Shown: positions 26,322 through 34,586 of the stretch, in pieces
How positions within the stretch are numbered: the first letter of the stretch is position 1
How the letters are laid out: each line of letters begins with the position of its first letter
Assembly (NCBI RefSeq): GCF_002906165.1
Contig: NZ_PPCN01000009.1
Coordinates: forward strand, 124,001 to 188,000
From: Roseibium marinum
GTDB taxonomy: Bacteria; Pseudomonadota; Alphaproteobacteria; Rhizobiales; Stappiaceae
DNA: 64,000 nucleotides
Reading direction: 5' to 3'
Program-made: the position numbers and the translations under genes
Notes under the pieces: model-generated
The model's input: only the letters and a program-made list of their open reading frames with translations
Databases searched by the model: none
What the model was told of the DNA's origin: nothing

Positions 26322-27077
26322 ATGCTTGAGATCAAGAACCTGCACGCCCGCATCGCGGAAGACGAAACGGAAATCCTGCGCGGCGTCAATCTGACCGTCA
26401 AGGCGGGCGAAGTGCATGCCATCATGGGACCGAACGGTTCCGGCAAGTCGACCCTGTCCTATGTTCTCGCCGGCAAGGACGATTACGAGGTCACCGAGGG
26501 CGAAGTGCTTTTCGACGGCCAGAACATGCTGGACATGTCGCCGGACGAGCGCGCAGCCGCGGGCATGTTCCTGGCGTTTCAGTACCCGATCGAAATCCCG
26601 GGTGTCGCCACCATGGAATTCCTGAAAACGGCGATGAACGCGCAGCGCAAGGCGCGTGGCGAAGCCCAGCTTTCCATTCCCGACTTCATGAAGCGGGTCA
26701 AGGAAGCTGCGGGTCATCTCAACGTGTCCATGGACATGCTGAAGCGCCCGCTCAATGTCGGTTTTTCCGGCGGCGAGAAGAAGCGCGCCGAAATCCTGCA
26801 GATGTCTCTGCTGGAGCCGAAACTCTGCGTGCTGGACGAAACAGACTCCGGTCTCGACATCGATGCGCTGCGTATCGTCTCTGACGGTGTCAACAAGCTG
26901 CGCGGTCCGGACCGGGCCATGGTGGTGATCACCCACTACCAGCGTCTGCTGGATCACATCGTGCCAGATGTCGTGCATGTCCTGTCGAAAGGCCGGATCG
27001 TCAAGACCGGCGACAAGGATCTGGCGCTTGAGCTGGAAAAGAACGGTTACGCCGACTACGTCGACGCCGCGGCTTGA
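26322..27077 (+). CDS. sufC: Fe-S cluster assembly ATPase SufC
   Basis: ABC-type ATPase of the SufBC2D scaffold. The 251-residue product begins MLEIKNLHARIAEDETEILRG split over residues 1-21, and has Walker A GPNGSGKST, Q-loop FLAFQYPIEIPG, the SufC signature GFSGGEKKRAEILQ, Walker B CVLDETDSGLDIDAL and H-loop VITHYQRLL. ATG 26322 is the normal SufC start; an in-frame TTG at 26304 adds six lysine-rich residues and overlaps the previous gene. Its usual neighbour sufB is separated from it here by the low-GC insert. Confidence 0.97.
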   Translation: MLEIKNLHARIAEDETEILRGVNLTVKAGEVHAIMGPNGSGKSTLSYVLAGKDDYEVTEGEVLFDGQNMLDMSPDERAAAGMFLAFQYPIEIPGVATMEFLKTAMNAQRKARGEAQLSIPDFMKRVKEAAGHLNVSMDMLKRPLNVGFSGGEKKRAEILQMSLLEPKLCVLDETDSGLDIDALRIVSDGVNKLRGPDRAMVVITHYQRLLDHIVPDVVHVLSKGRIVKTGDKDLALELEKNGYADYVDAAA

Positions 27078-27091
27078 GGGAGCATCGCAAT

Positions 27092-28411
27092 ATGAATGCA
27101 AGTGTCCCCATCAAACACACGCAGGCTGAAAGCGATCTGATCGGCCGCTTCGAGGCCGCCAAGGGCGTCCTGACCGGTTCCGTGGCCGTCACGGCCCTCA
27201 GGGAAGCCGCTGTCAGCCAGATCCGCGACAAGGGTCTGCCGCACCGGCGCGTCGAGGAATACAAATACACCGATCTGCGCGCCTTCATGAAGTCGGCCGC
27301 TCCATTGGCCGCCGCCGCCGATGAAAGCGCCGTCAAAGCCATTCTGGGTGGCCAGGACGCCTTTGGCGGCCTGGAGCGCTACCGGATCGTCGTCGCCAAT
27401 GGCGCCTTTCTTCCCGGGCTTTCCGATGTCGAGGCGCTCGCGAGCGAAGGCGTGAGCGTTACCAGCCTGACCGGCGAACTTGCCGGTGAGCACGGCGCAC
27501 AGCTGCTCGCCTCGCCGAAATCCGCGGCGAATGACGGCGTCCTGGCCCTGAACACGGCATTCGTTCAGGGCGGCGTGGTCGTGAAGGTGAAAGAGGGCGC
27601 TGAAGTCTCCCGGCCTGTCGAACTGGTTCACGTGGCGGCTTCGGCCGGCGCCCAGGTCAGCCGGAACAAGATCTATGTCGCAAAGGGTGCGAAACTGCGC
27701 CTTCTGGAGACCTTTGCGGGCGAAACAGGCGCCGGTGAACTCAACATTGTGTTCGACTATGATGTTGCCGACACAGCGTCGCTTGTGGCGACACGGCTGA
27801 TCGTCGGGCAGTCGGATACCGCCCGGCTGATCACCTCGATCGCAACGATCGGCGCGCAAACCGAGTTCAAATCCCTCGGATTTATCGCCGGCCCGCGTTT
27901 CATACGGAACCAGCAGTTCATCAATTTCGCGGGCGAAAATTCCAATGCCGGGATTTACGGTGTCACCATGGCGCGCGATGAGGATCTGGCGGATCAGACA
28001 CTGATCGTCGATCACGCGGTTCCTCACTGCAACAGCCGCGAGTTCTTCAAGACGGTTCTCGACGGCCGGGCGAAGGGCGTCTACCAGGGGCGCATCAATG
28101 TTGCCCCGCATGCCCAGAAAACCGACGGCGAAATGATGACCCAGGCGCTGCTTCTCTCCGAGGACGCGGAAATGGCCAACAAGCCGGAGCTGGAAATCTT
28201 CGCGGACGACGTTATTTGCGCACATGGTGCAACCAGCGGCCAGATTGACGAGGATCTGCTGTTCTACCTCCGCGCCCGCGGCATCCCGGAAGACGAGGCC
28301 AGAACGCTTCTCGTGCTTGCCTTCCTTGCCGAGGCAATCGAGGAATATGGCGAAGACGATGTGACCGAGGGTCTGGAAGCGCGGGTGCGCGACTGGCTCG
28401 CCGGCCACTAA
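27092..28411 (+). CDS. sufD: Fe-S cluster scaffold protein SufD
   Basis: Third component of the SufBC2D scaffold, related to SufB and needed for iron acquisition by the complex. The 439-residue product has a helical N-terminal domain with the motif GLPHRRVEEYKYTDLRAF, a central beta-helix and the C-terminal SufBD region: VPHCNSREFFKTVLDGRAKG, QGRINVAPHAQKTDGEMMTQ and CAHGATSGQIDEDLLFYLRARG, with the conserved Cys and His of the scaffold interface. ATG 27092 has GAGGGAG about 10 bases upstream; it begins 14 bases after sufC. Confidence 0.96.
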   Translation: MNASVPIKHTQAESDLIGRFEAAKGVLTGSVAVTALREAAVSQIRDKGLPHRRVEEYKYTDLRAFMKSAAPLAAAADESAVKAILGGQDAFGGLERYRIVVANGAFLPGLSDVEALASEGVSVTSLTGELAGEHGAQLLASPKSAANDGVLALNTAFVQGGVVVKVKEGAEVSRPVELVHVAASAGAQVSRNKIYVAKGAKLRLLETFAGETGAGELNIVFDYDVADTASLVATRLIVGQSDTARLITSIATIGAQTEFKSLGFIAGPRFIRNQQFINFAGENSNAGIYGVTMARDEDLADQTLIVDHAVPHCNSREFFKTVLDGRAKGVYQGRINVAPHAQKTDGEMMTQALLLSEDAEMANKPELEIFADDVICAHGATSGQIDEDLLFYLRARGIPEDEARTLLVLAFLAEAIEEYGEDDVTEGLEARVRDWLAGH

Positions 28412-28561
28412 AGGTATCGGTCCCGGGTCGGGGCAGGGGAACCGGGAGGTTTATCCGGATTTCCTGCCCATGGCCTGGGGACCGAAAATCATCGGAATGG
28501 ATGCCGTGGCCTGGCCACGGTGTTGCGAACAGGGTGATCTGGAAACAAGGAGCAGCGGCTA

Positions 28562-29818
28562 ATGTCGGTTGCAACCGCTCACGAGACCTCCCGGGCATCG
28601 GGTTACGATGTCGAAACCATCCGCAAGGATTTCCCGATCCTGGCGCGAGAAGTCTATGGCAAACCGCTGGTCTACCTCGACAACGGCGCGTCGGCTCAAA
28701 AGCCGCAGGCCGTTATCGATGCGGTCACGAAGGCGTATTCGCATGAATACGCCAATGTGCACCGGGGCCTGCACTACCTGTCCAACACAGCGACGGACAA
28801 TTACGAAGCCGCGCGCGAGAAGGTACGCCGCTTCCTGAATGCCGCATCCGCCGACGAGGTCGTCTTCACCAAGTCGACGACGGAGGCGATCAATCTTGTC
28901 TCCTATGGCCTTGGACCGGATTATTTCGCCGATGGTGGAGAAATCGTTCTGTCCATCATGGAGCACCATTCGAACATCGTGCCCTGGCATTTCCACCGCG
29001 AGCGCCATGGTGCAAAACTGAAATGGGTCTATGTCCGCGAAGACGGATCGTTCGATCTGGATGCCTTCGCTGATGCGCTCAGCGACAGGACCAGGCTGGT
29101 GGCGATCACGCATATGTCCAACGTATTGGGCACGGTGGTTCCGGTTAAGGAAGTTTGCCGGATCGCGCATGAGCGCGGCATTCCGGTCCTGGTTGACGGC
29201 AGCCAGGCGGCGGTGCATCTGCCGGTCGATGTGCAGGATATCGACTGCGACTACTACGTCTTCACCGGCCACAAGGTTTACGGGCCAACCGGGATTGGCG
29301 TGCTTTGGGGCAAGCCCGACAGGTTGAAGGCATTGCGGCCGTTCAACGGTGGCGGCGAAATGATCCTGGATGTCACGGAAGACGCGATCACCTATAATGA
29401 TCCGCCGCACCGCTTCGAAGCGGGGACCCCGCCGATCGTCCAGGCGATCGGACTTGGAGCGGCCCTGGACTACATGGACGCGCTCGGCCGGGAGAATATT
29501 GCCCGTCATGAAGCGGATTTGAAAGAATATGCACACCGGAAACTGAAGGAAATCAATTCTCTCAGGATCTTCGGCGAAGCGCCCGGAAAGGGAGCTATCG
29601 TCTCCTTCGAGATTGAGGGCGCTCATGCCCACGATGTGGCGACGATCATCGACAGGGCAGGGGTGGCGGTTCGCGCCGGCACCCATTGCGCCCAACCGCT
29701 CTTGGCAAGATACGGCGTGACCTCTACATGTCGGGCAAGCTTCGGGCTTTATAACACTCGTGCCGAAGTCGACGCGCTTTATGAGGCGTTGCTGAAGGCG
29801 CAGAGCTTTTTCGGGTAA
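28562..29818 (+). CDS. sufS: Cysteine desulfurase SufS (group II)
   Basis: SufS/CsdA-type PLP cysteine desulfurase, 418 residues, giving sulfur to SUF, usually with a SufE or SufU partner that is not in this window. Motifs are VYLDNGASAQKPQAVIDA near residue 39, VFTKSTTEAINLV, the SufS-specific block EHHSNIVPWHF, the PLP lysine in YYVFTGHKVYGPTGIGVLWG (about residue 238), GGGEMI and RAGTHCAQPLL holding the catalytic cysteine (about residue 377). It has AAGGAG 10 bases before its ATG. A 150-base gap, rich in GGCCACG-type inverted repeats, separates it from sufD. Confidence 0.96.
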   Translation: MSVATAHETSRASGYDVETIRKDFPILAREVYGKPLVYLDNGASAQKPQAVIDAVTKAYSHEYANVHRGLHYLSNTATDNYEAAREKVRRFLNAASADEVVFTKSTTEAINLVSYGLGPDYFADGGEIVLSIMEHHSNIVPWHFHRERHGAKLKWVYVREDGSFDLDAFADALSDRTRLVAITHMSNVLGTVVPVKEVCRIAHERGIPVLVDGSQAAVHLPVDVQDIDCDYYVFTGHKVYGPTGIGVLWGKPDRLKALRPFNGGGEMILDVTEDAITYNDPPHRFEAGTPPIVQAIGLGAALDYMDALGRENIARHEADLKEYAHRKLKEINSLRIFGEAPGKGAIVSFEIEGAHAHDVATIIDRAGVAVRAGTHCAQPLLARYGVTSTCRASFGLYNTRAEVDALYEALLKAQSFFG

Positions 29819-29831
29819 GGACGGACCCAGG

Positions 29832-30227
29832 ATGGAAAACGCTACCACGATTGATACTGACGCGAATGGCGAAGAGCTGCAGACTGAAGTCTCGGCCAAA
29901 AGCGCCATTCCCGCCGATGAACTCGACAGGCTGACGAGCGATATCGTTGGTGCCCTTAAATCGGTCTACGATCCGGAAATCCCGTGCGATATCTATGAGC
30001 TCGGCCTGATCTACAAGGTCGATATCGAGGATGACCGGTCGATCAATATCGATATGACGCTGACAGCTCCGGGATGTCCGGTCGCCGGTGAAATGCCGGG
30101 CTGGGTGGAAAATGCCGTTTCCGCGGTCGCCGGTGTCGGCCCAGTCAACGTCGATATGGTCTTCGATCCGCCCTGGACGCCGGAGCGGATGTCCGACGAA
30201 GCCAAGGTCGCCCTCAACTGGTATTGA
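29832..30227 (+). CDS. sufT: SUF system Fe-S assembly protein SufT (DUF59/MIP18 family)
   Basis: Small DUF59 protein that assists Fe-S cluster maturation in SUF operons. It has 131 residues: a divergent 35-residue N-terminal extension, then IVGALKSVYDPEIPCDIYELGLIYKV, the DPEIP and DLGLIY-like signature, MTLTAPGCPVAGEMPGWVENAV with the conserved TxxxCP cysteine, and VFDPPWTPERMSDEA. It lies 13 bases after sufS and before sufA. SufT proteins are required mostly under high Fe-S demand in other bacteria. Confidence 0.93.
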   Translation: MENATTIDTDANGEELQTEVSAKSAIPADELDRLTSDIVGALKSVYDPEIPCDIYELGLIYKVDIEDDRSINIDMTLTAPGCPVAGEMPGWVENAVSAVAGVGPVNVDMVFDPPWTPERMSDEAKVALNWY

Positions 30228-30300
30228 GTTGGCAACCCTTTATCCGATAAGCTGAAACCCTATATCAGGTTTTGGTATCCCGAAACTGAATGAGGACAAC

Positions 30301-30663
30301 ATGGCTTCCGCCGGAAAATTCCAGGTTATGACTCTGACCGACACCGCCGCTGAGCGGGTAACGGAACTCGTCGAGAATTCCGGCGGGAAGGCGATCGGCC
30401 TGCGTGTCGGGATCAAGACCGGTGGCTGTGCGGGCATGGAATACACGATGGATCTGGTGGAGGAAGCAAAAGCCGGGGACGATGTGATCGAGGACAAGGG
30501 CGCGAAGCTGTTTGTCGATCCTTCGGCGGTTCTCTTCCTGCTCGGAACCGAGATGGACTTTGAGGTCACCAAGTTTCGGTCCGGATTTGTATTCAGGAAC
30601 CCGAATGAGGTTTCCGCCTGCGGCTGCGGCGAATCCGTATCGCTTCAGGCCGCCGTCCGCTGA
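30301..30663 (+). CDS. sufA: A-type Fe-S carrier protein SufA/IscA (HesB family)
   Basis: A 120-residue carrier that receives clusters from SufBCD and passes them to apo-proteins. The three conserved cysteines are present: Cys in TGGCAGMEYTMD and the CxC pair in VSACGCGESVS. LTDTAAERVTELVEN begins the HesB fold. A 73-base gap precedes it, but it stays in the same orientation as the suf genes and probably shares their transcript. A second A-type protein, ErpA-like, is at 40463-40804. Confidence 0.94.
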   Translation: MASAGKFQVMTLTDTAAERVTELVENSGGKAIGLRVGIKTGGCAGMEYTMDLVEEAKAGDDVIEDKGAKLFVDPSAVLFLLGTEMDFEVTKFRSGFVFRNPNEVSACGCGESVSLQAAVR

Positions 30664-30710
30664 CCGCGGTTGGACATTGATCCAGCCATATCTATCTCGA
30701 TGGACCCTTC

Positions 30711-31376
30711 ATGACACTGTTTGAACGGCTCAAGGCCGATGCGGCACCGCAATGGGCCAGCTATACGAACCATGACTTCGTAAGGCAGCTCGGTGACGCC
30801 TCCCTGCCGCAGGAATGCTTCCGGCACTACCTCGTGCAGGATTATCTGTTTCTGATCCAGTTCGCCCGTGCTTATGCCCTCGGCGTTTACAAGAGCCCCA
30901 CGATTGACGACATGCGCCAGTCGCTGGAAGGCGTGAAGGCGATTCTGGATGCCGAACTTGATCTGCATGTCGGTCTGTGCGGCGATTGGGGAATGTCCAG
31001 AAGCGACATCGAAAACGCTCCCGAAGAGACTCCGACGATGGCCTACACCAGGTTTGTCCTGGACGCGGGCATGTCCGGCGATCTTCTGGATCTACAGGCC
31101 GCCCTTGCACCCTGCATCATCGGTTATGCGGAGATCGGCGCGCGCCTTCAGGACGGGGGGGCGGATCATGCGGGAAACCCGTACCGGCTCTGGATCGGGG
31201 AATATGCGGGAGATGACTACCAGAAAGTCGCCGGAGGATTTTCCTGCTGGCTGGATCGGACCGCGGCACAGGTGTTGACGGAAAACCGCTATCCTCGCGT
31301 TCTGTCGATATTTGAAAAAGCCTGCCGGCTGGAAAGCGATTTCTGGCAGATGGGTCTCGATGCCGGAAGCCGATAG
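30711..31376 (+). CDS. tenA: TenA family thiaminase II / aminopyrimidine aminohydrolase
   Basis: Salvages thiamine by hydrolysing aminopyrimidine or thiamine degradation products. The 221-residue all-helical protein shows the TenA layout: FVRQLGDASLPQECFRHYLVQDYLFL with the substrate-binding Asp and Tyr, an ELDLHVGLCGDWG segment, and the catalytic cysteine in LAPCIIGYAEIG near residue 140; YRLWIGEYAGDDY and a C-terminal Glu region follow. It lies 47 bases after sufA in the same direction. No TPP riboswitch is visible before it. A link with Fe-S supply (ThiC is an Fe-S enzyme) is speculative. Confidence 0.92.
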   Translation: MTLFERLKADAAPQWASYTNHDFVRQLGDASLPQECFRHYLVQDYLFLIQFARAYALGVYKSPTIDDMRQSLEGVKAILDAELDLHVGLCGDWGMSRSDIENAPEETPTMAYTRFVLDAGMSGDLLDLQAALAPCIIGYAEIGARLQDGGADHAGNPYRLWIGEYAGDDYQKVAGGFSCWLDRTAAQVLTENRYPRVLSIFEKACRLESDFWQMGLDAGSR

Positions 31377-31493
31377 CTGCCAAGGGTGCCCTCGTGTGCC
31401 TGATCGTCGGGATTTCACGAGTAAGGAAGCATGCCGATGCGGCGGCTTTTGAAAAATTCGTTTGATCAATGAAAACAGTTTTTAAAGCGCTTT

Positions 31494-31600
31494 AGAGCGT
31501 GTCACGTTTAAGTGGATTAGTGGAGGACGCCCGAGGCAGCGTTTGCATTGCAAATGCGTTCGGGCGATTTCCTGAATTCAATTTAACGCGACACGCTTTA
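31494..31600. repeat. Imperfect palindromic element (MITE- or REP-like), long form
   Basis: A 107-base intergenic element with inverted ends AGCGTGTCACGTTTAA (31496 on) and TTTAACGCGACACGCT (to 31597). Inside it is a nested hairpin, CGCCCGA pairing with TCGGGCG, enclosing a 9-bp stem GCGTTTGCA/TGCAAATGC. Its last 25 bases, GAATTCAATTTAACGCGACACGCTT (31574-31598; written here in two parts, GAATTCAATTTA and ACGCGACACGCTT), are identical to 60485-60509. It lies between the convergent ends of tenA and the GGDEF gene. Confidence 0.7.
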
Positions 31601-31611
31601 GACGACGTCAT

Positions 31612-32673
31612 CTAGGCAACGTCCACCTGATCCGCTGCAACCGCGAGGTCCTTTTCGCTCCTCACGAGATTGCGGCCGGCGTTTTTGGCGGCATAAAGCG
31701 CTTCGTCCGCCCGCGAGACGATAGAGTGGGCATTGTCCGTATTCCGGTAAGTGGCAATACCGACGGAAATGGAGACCCGGCCAAGATTTTCGCCGGTGGA
31801 ACGTTTTACGAGTTCCTTCGACATCACCGCCACGCGAATGCGCTCACTGATATCAGTGGCGGCATCCAGGGTTTCGTGCGGAAGGATGATGGCGAATTCC
31901 TCACCGCCGTAACGGCAGGCGATATCCTGGGCCTTGATATTCTGTTTGACGGCAAGGGCAACGAGACGCAGAACCTGGTCACCTGTCTGGTGACCGTAGG
32001 TATCGTTGAATTTCTTGAAGTGATCGATATCCGTCATCAGCAACGCAAAGCCGTGCCCGCCCGTCTCGGCTTGCTCGATGGCCCGTTCGATCGAATTTTC
32101 GAAATGCTTGCGATTGCTCAGGGTCGTCAGTTCGTCCGTCAGCGATTCATATCGGATCGCTTCAAGGGAAGACTGTAGGTTTTCGATGTGTTTCTTCGAC
32201 TCCAGCAATTGGCTCTCAAGCTTGCGGTTGGAAGCGACAGCGCTTTGGGTCGATTTCACCAGATGTGTAACGTAATTCTGGAGTTTTTTTGGATCGGCGA
32301 CGGATTTGATTTTTTCGCTGGCCTGTTCCAGCGCGGCGCCATAATCGGAGGTCGCATCTGCGCTCAGCTTGAGTGAATCCACCAGCTCTTCGACTTCTCG
32401 GGAAACCTTGGTGCCAACTTCATCGAGCCGGTCGCCCAGGCGGATGGGCGACAGAAATCGGCCGTACAGCGTCAGCATTTCGTCCGTGCTGACGTGGCCG
32501 TTGGCCTTGATGGATTCATTGATGGCCCGGTTCAAACCCTGATTGTACCCGGCGGAATAGGTGTACCACAGCTCATAACTGCGCGGATAAGCCGGCAGCA
32601 TATTTTTTTTGATATAATTGAGTGCGGAGGCACCATATCCAATGGTCCGCTGGTGGTCGTCTGAATCCGACAT
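31612..32673 (-). CDS. GGDEF diguanylate cyclase
   Basis: Makes cyclic di-GMP from two GTP. The 353-residue product has an N-terminal, mostly helical sensor/oligomerisation region of about 180 residues with coiled-coil character (SQLLESKKHIENLQSSLEAI) and a C-terminal GGDEF domain starting YESLTDELTTLSNRKHFE; the active-site signature is CRYGGEEFAI (GGEEF). MTDIDHFKKFNDTYGHQTGDQVL binds metal and GTP. No inhibitory RxxD motif is seen five residues before GGEEF. It has no membrane segments, so it is cytoplasmic. ATG 32673 (MSDSDDHQR) is preferred over an in-frame start at 32721. The layout resembles rhizobial DgcB-like proteins. Confidence 0.9.
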   Translation of the reverse strand: MSDSDDHQRTIGYGASALNYIKKNMLPAYPRSYELWYTYSAGYNQGLNRAINESIKANGHVSTDEMLTLYGRFLSPIRLGDRLDEVGTKVSREVEELVDSLKLSADATSDYGAALEQASEKIKSVADPKKLQNYVTHLVKSTQSAVASNRKLESQLLESKKHIENLQSSLEAIRYESLTDELTTLSNRKHFENSIERAIEQAETGGHGFALLMTDIDHFKKFNDTYGHQTGDQVLRLVALAVKQNIKAQDIACRYGGEEFAIILPHETLDAATDISERIRVAVMSKELVKRSTGENLGRVSISVGIATYRNTDNAHSIVSRADEALYAAKNAGRNLVRSEKDLAVAADQVDVA

Positions 32674-32796
32674 CAAGCTACTCTCGCCTAAGTCCTGCGA
32701 ATCCGCCCCACACGGCCGCAAGAACTAGGCTTTAGACTCTGATGGAAGGTTTAAGGAGCCGTTAAGTCCAGACAGAATCCTTTACGGAACTCTCAG

Positions 32797-34242
32797 TTAT
32801 GAAGCTTTTTTGGGCCGGGGTTCGCGCAAAAGGAAAGCGGGAATATGAACACCCGGGCTGAAGGCCGGTTCCTGCTTCTCGTTTCTGGATTTTCTGCTTC
32901 CCGAAGAGTCCGAAATATTGGGAACCGGTATCGGTTCCAGAATTTCCTGTTTTTCTTCGATGCTGCTCACGGCCGCCTGTCGGGGCTTTGACTGCGAGCG
33001 CCGGCGTCCGGTTGTCGGGGCCTTTTCGGCCTCGTTATCGTTGCTCGACTTGACATCTTTCGCGGGTTTTCCGCCTCTCCGCCGGGCCTTGCGTTCCTTG
33101 GCCGCGGTTTCAAAGTCGATAGGCTCACCCACCCATTCGGGTGCTTTTTCGATAAGCGTTTCGATTGCGGCCAGGTATTTATGGTCTTCTTCGGTCACCA
33201 GCGTGAAGGCGGTGCCCTTCCGGCCTGCCCGGGCAGTACGGCCGATCCTGTGAACATAGTCCTCGGCATTGATCGGGACGTCATAATTGAAGACATGGCT
33301 GACCTCGGGAATGTCCAGACCCCGAGCGGCGACATCGCTTGCAACGAGAATCTTGATATTTCCCTTTCGGAAATTGTCGAGCGTGGCCATGCGCGTGCGC
33401 TGGTCCATGTCACCGTGAAGGGTGCCAACGTTGTACTCATGACGCTCCAGTGAGCGGAACAGCGTTGTTACATCCCGTTTGCGGTTACAGAAGATGATGG
33501 CGTTCTGCAGGTCTTCCGCGCCTTCGAGCAGTTCGCGCAGCGCCGCGCGCTTGTCGAAGTCCTTGGATCCGGAAGCTTTAAGCAACTGGGTCACATTGTC
33601 GGAAGTCGACGACGTCCGCGCGACTTCAATCCGCGCGGGATTCTGCAGGAAAGCTTCTGTAAGCCGCTGAATCTCGGGCGGCATGGTCGCCGAGAAGAAC
33701 AATGTCTGGCGCGTGAAGGGGATCAACTTGCAGATGCGCTCAATGTCGGGAATGAACCCCATGTCCAGCATGCGGTCAGCTTCGTCGATAACCAGAATTT
33801 CAACACCCTGCAGCAGCAGTTTACCGCGTTCGACATGGTCGAGCAGACGTCCCGGCGTCGCGATGAGCACATCCGTGCCACGGTCCAGCTTTTTGTCCTG
33901 TTCGGAAAACGAGACGCCGCCTATGAGCAGGGCGACATTGAGCTTGTGATTGGTGCCGTATTTCTCGAAGTTTTCCTCGACCTGCGCAGCGAGTTCGCGC
34001 GTCGGTTCGAGGATGAGTGTGCGCGGCATGCGCGCACGTGCCCTTCCTTTTTCAAGAAGGGTCAGCATCGGCAGCGTGAAGCTCGCGGTCTTGCCGGTGC
34101 CCGTCTGTGCGATGCCGAGCACGTCCCGTCGTTCCAGAACCAGCGGGATTGCGCCCGCCTGGATTGCCGTGGGTTCTTTATAACCTGCTGCTTCAACTGC
34201 AGCGAGGACCTTCTCGCTAAGACCGAGAGTATCAAATGCCAT
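32797..34242 (-). CDS. DEAD-box ATP-dependent RNA helicase (RhlE-like)
   Basis: RNA helicase of 481 residues with all core motifs: Q motif region FDTLGLSEKVLAAVEAAGYKEPTAIQ, Walker A AQTGTGKTAS, PTRELAAQ, TPGRLLD, DEAD, SAT, and HRIGRTARAGRKG in domain 2. The C-terminal 100 residues are basic and low in complexity (KERKARRRGGKPAKDVKSSN, GRRRSQSKPR), typical of RhlE/RhlB-like proteins that use such tails to bind RNA. Likely roles are ribosome assembly or mRNA turnover, often cold induced. It is transcribed alone from the long 344-base upstream region. Confidence 0.95.
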   Translation of the reverse strand: MAFDTLGLSEKVLAAVEAAGYKEPTAIQAGAIPLVLERRDVLGIAQTGTGKTASFTLPMLTLLEKGRARARMPRTLILEPTRELAAQVEENFEKYGTNHKLNVALLIGGVSFSEQDKKLDRGTDVLIATPGRLLDHVERGKLLLQGVEILVIDEADRMLDMGFIPDIERICKLIPFTRQTLFFSATMPPEIQRLTEAFLQNPARIEVARTSSTSDNVTQLLKASGSKDFDKRAALRELLEGAEDLQNAIIFCNRKRDVTTLFRSLERHEYNVGTLHGDMDQRTRMATLDNFRKGNIKILVASDVAARGLDIPEVSHVFNYDVPINAEDYVHRIGRTARAGRKGTAFTLVTEEDHKYLAAIETLIEKAPEWVGEPIDFETAAKERKARRRGGKPAKDVKSSNDNEAEKAPTTGRRRSQSKPRQAAVSSIEEKQEILEPIPVPNISDSSGSRKSRNEKQEPAFSPGVHIPAFLLREPRPKKAS

Positions 34243-34586
34243 GGAGCGCTTTGCCCGGATGTTATTTCGGATGTCGTGATTAAATTCGGCCGCGCCGTGG
34301 GAACCACTGCAGCCAACGTGCGCACCCTACATCCATGCGCACGGGTGTCAATGCGTCGAAGAGGTAAAATGTAAAGAAAAGCGAGTATTTCCGCGCAACT
34401 TTTGCCATCTCAGTTAATACAGCGACGTGAAGCTCATGAAATGGGCAGCGAAGTTCCATGCGCGTTACATAAATTCCGACCGGGAACAACCGGTCCAAAT
34501 GCGGGGAAAAGGAATATGTGCCGGCAGCTGGAATACACGAACTGGTTGAAATCTGGAGACTATATCGGATTTGCGAGCGAGCCGGA
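34243..34586. other. Intergenic region upstream of the helicase gene, no gene seen
   Basis: This 344-base stretch lies between the helicase start and the end of the sulfotransferase-like gene, both on the minus strand. Short frames are open on both strands (for example 34402-34614 plus), but they lack ribosome sites and recognisable sequence. A/T content is higher than in the flanking genes. It probably carries the helicase promoter and a long leader; I see no clear hairpin or operator. Confidence 0.5.

Noticed and set aside
27056-29908. Two ~450-codon minus-strand frames opposite sufD and sufS
   Set aside because: The plus-strand products are unmistakable SufD and SufS; the shadows show no motifs.
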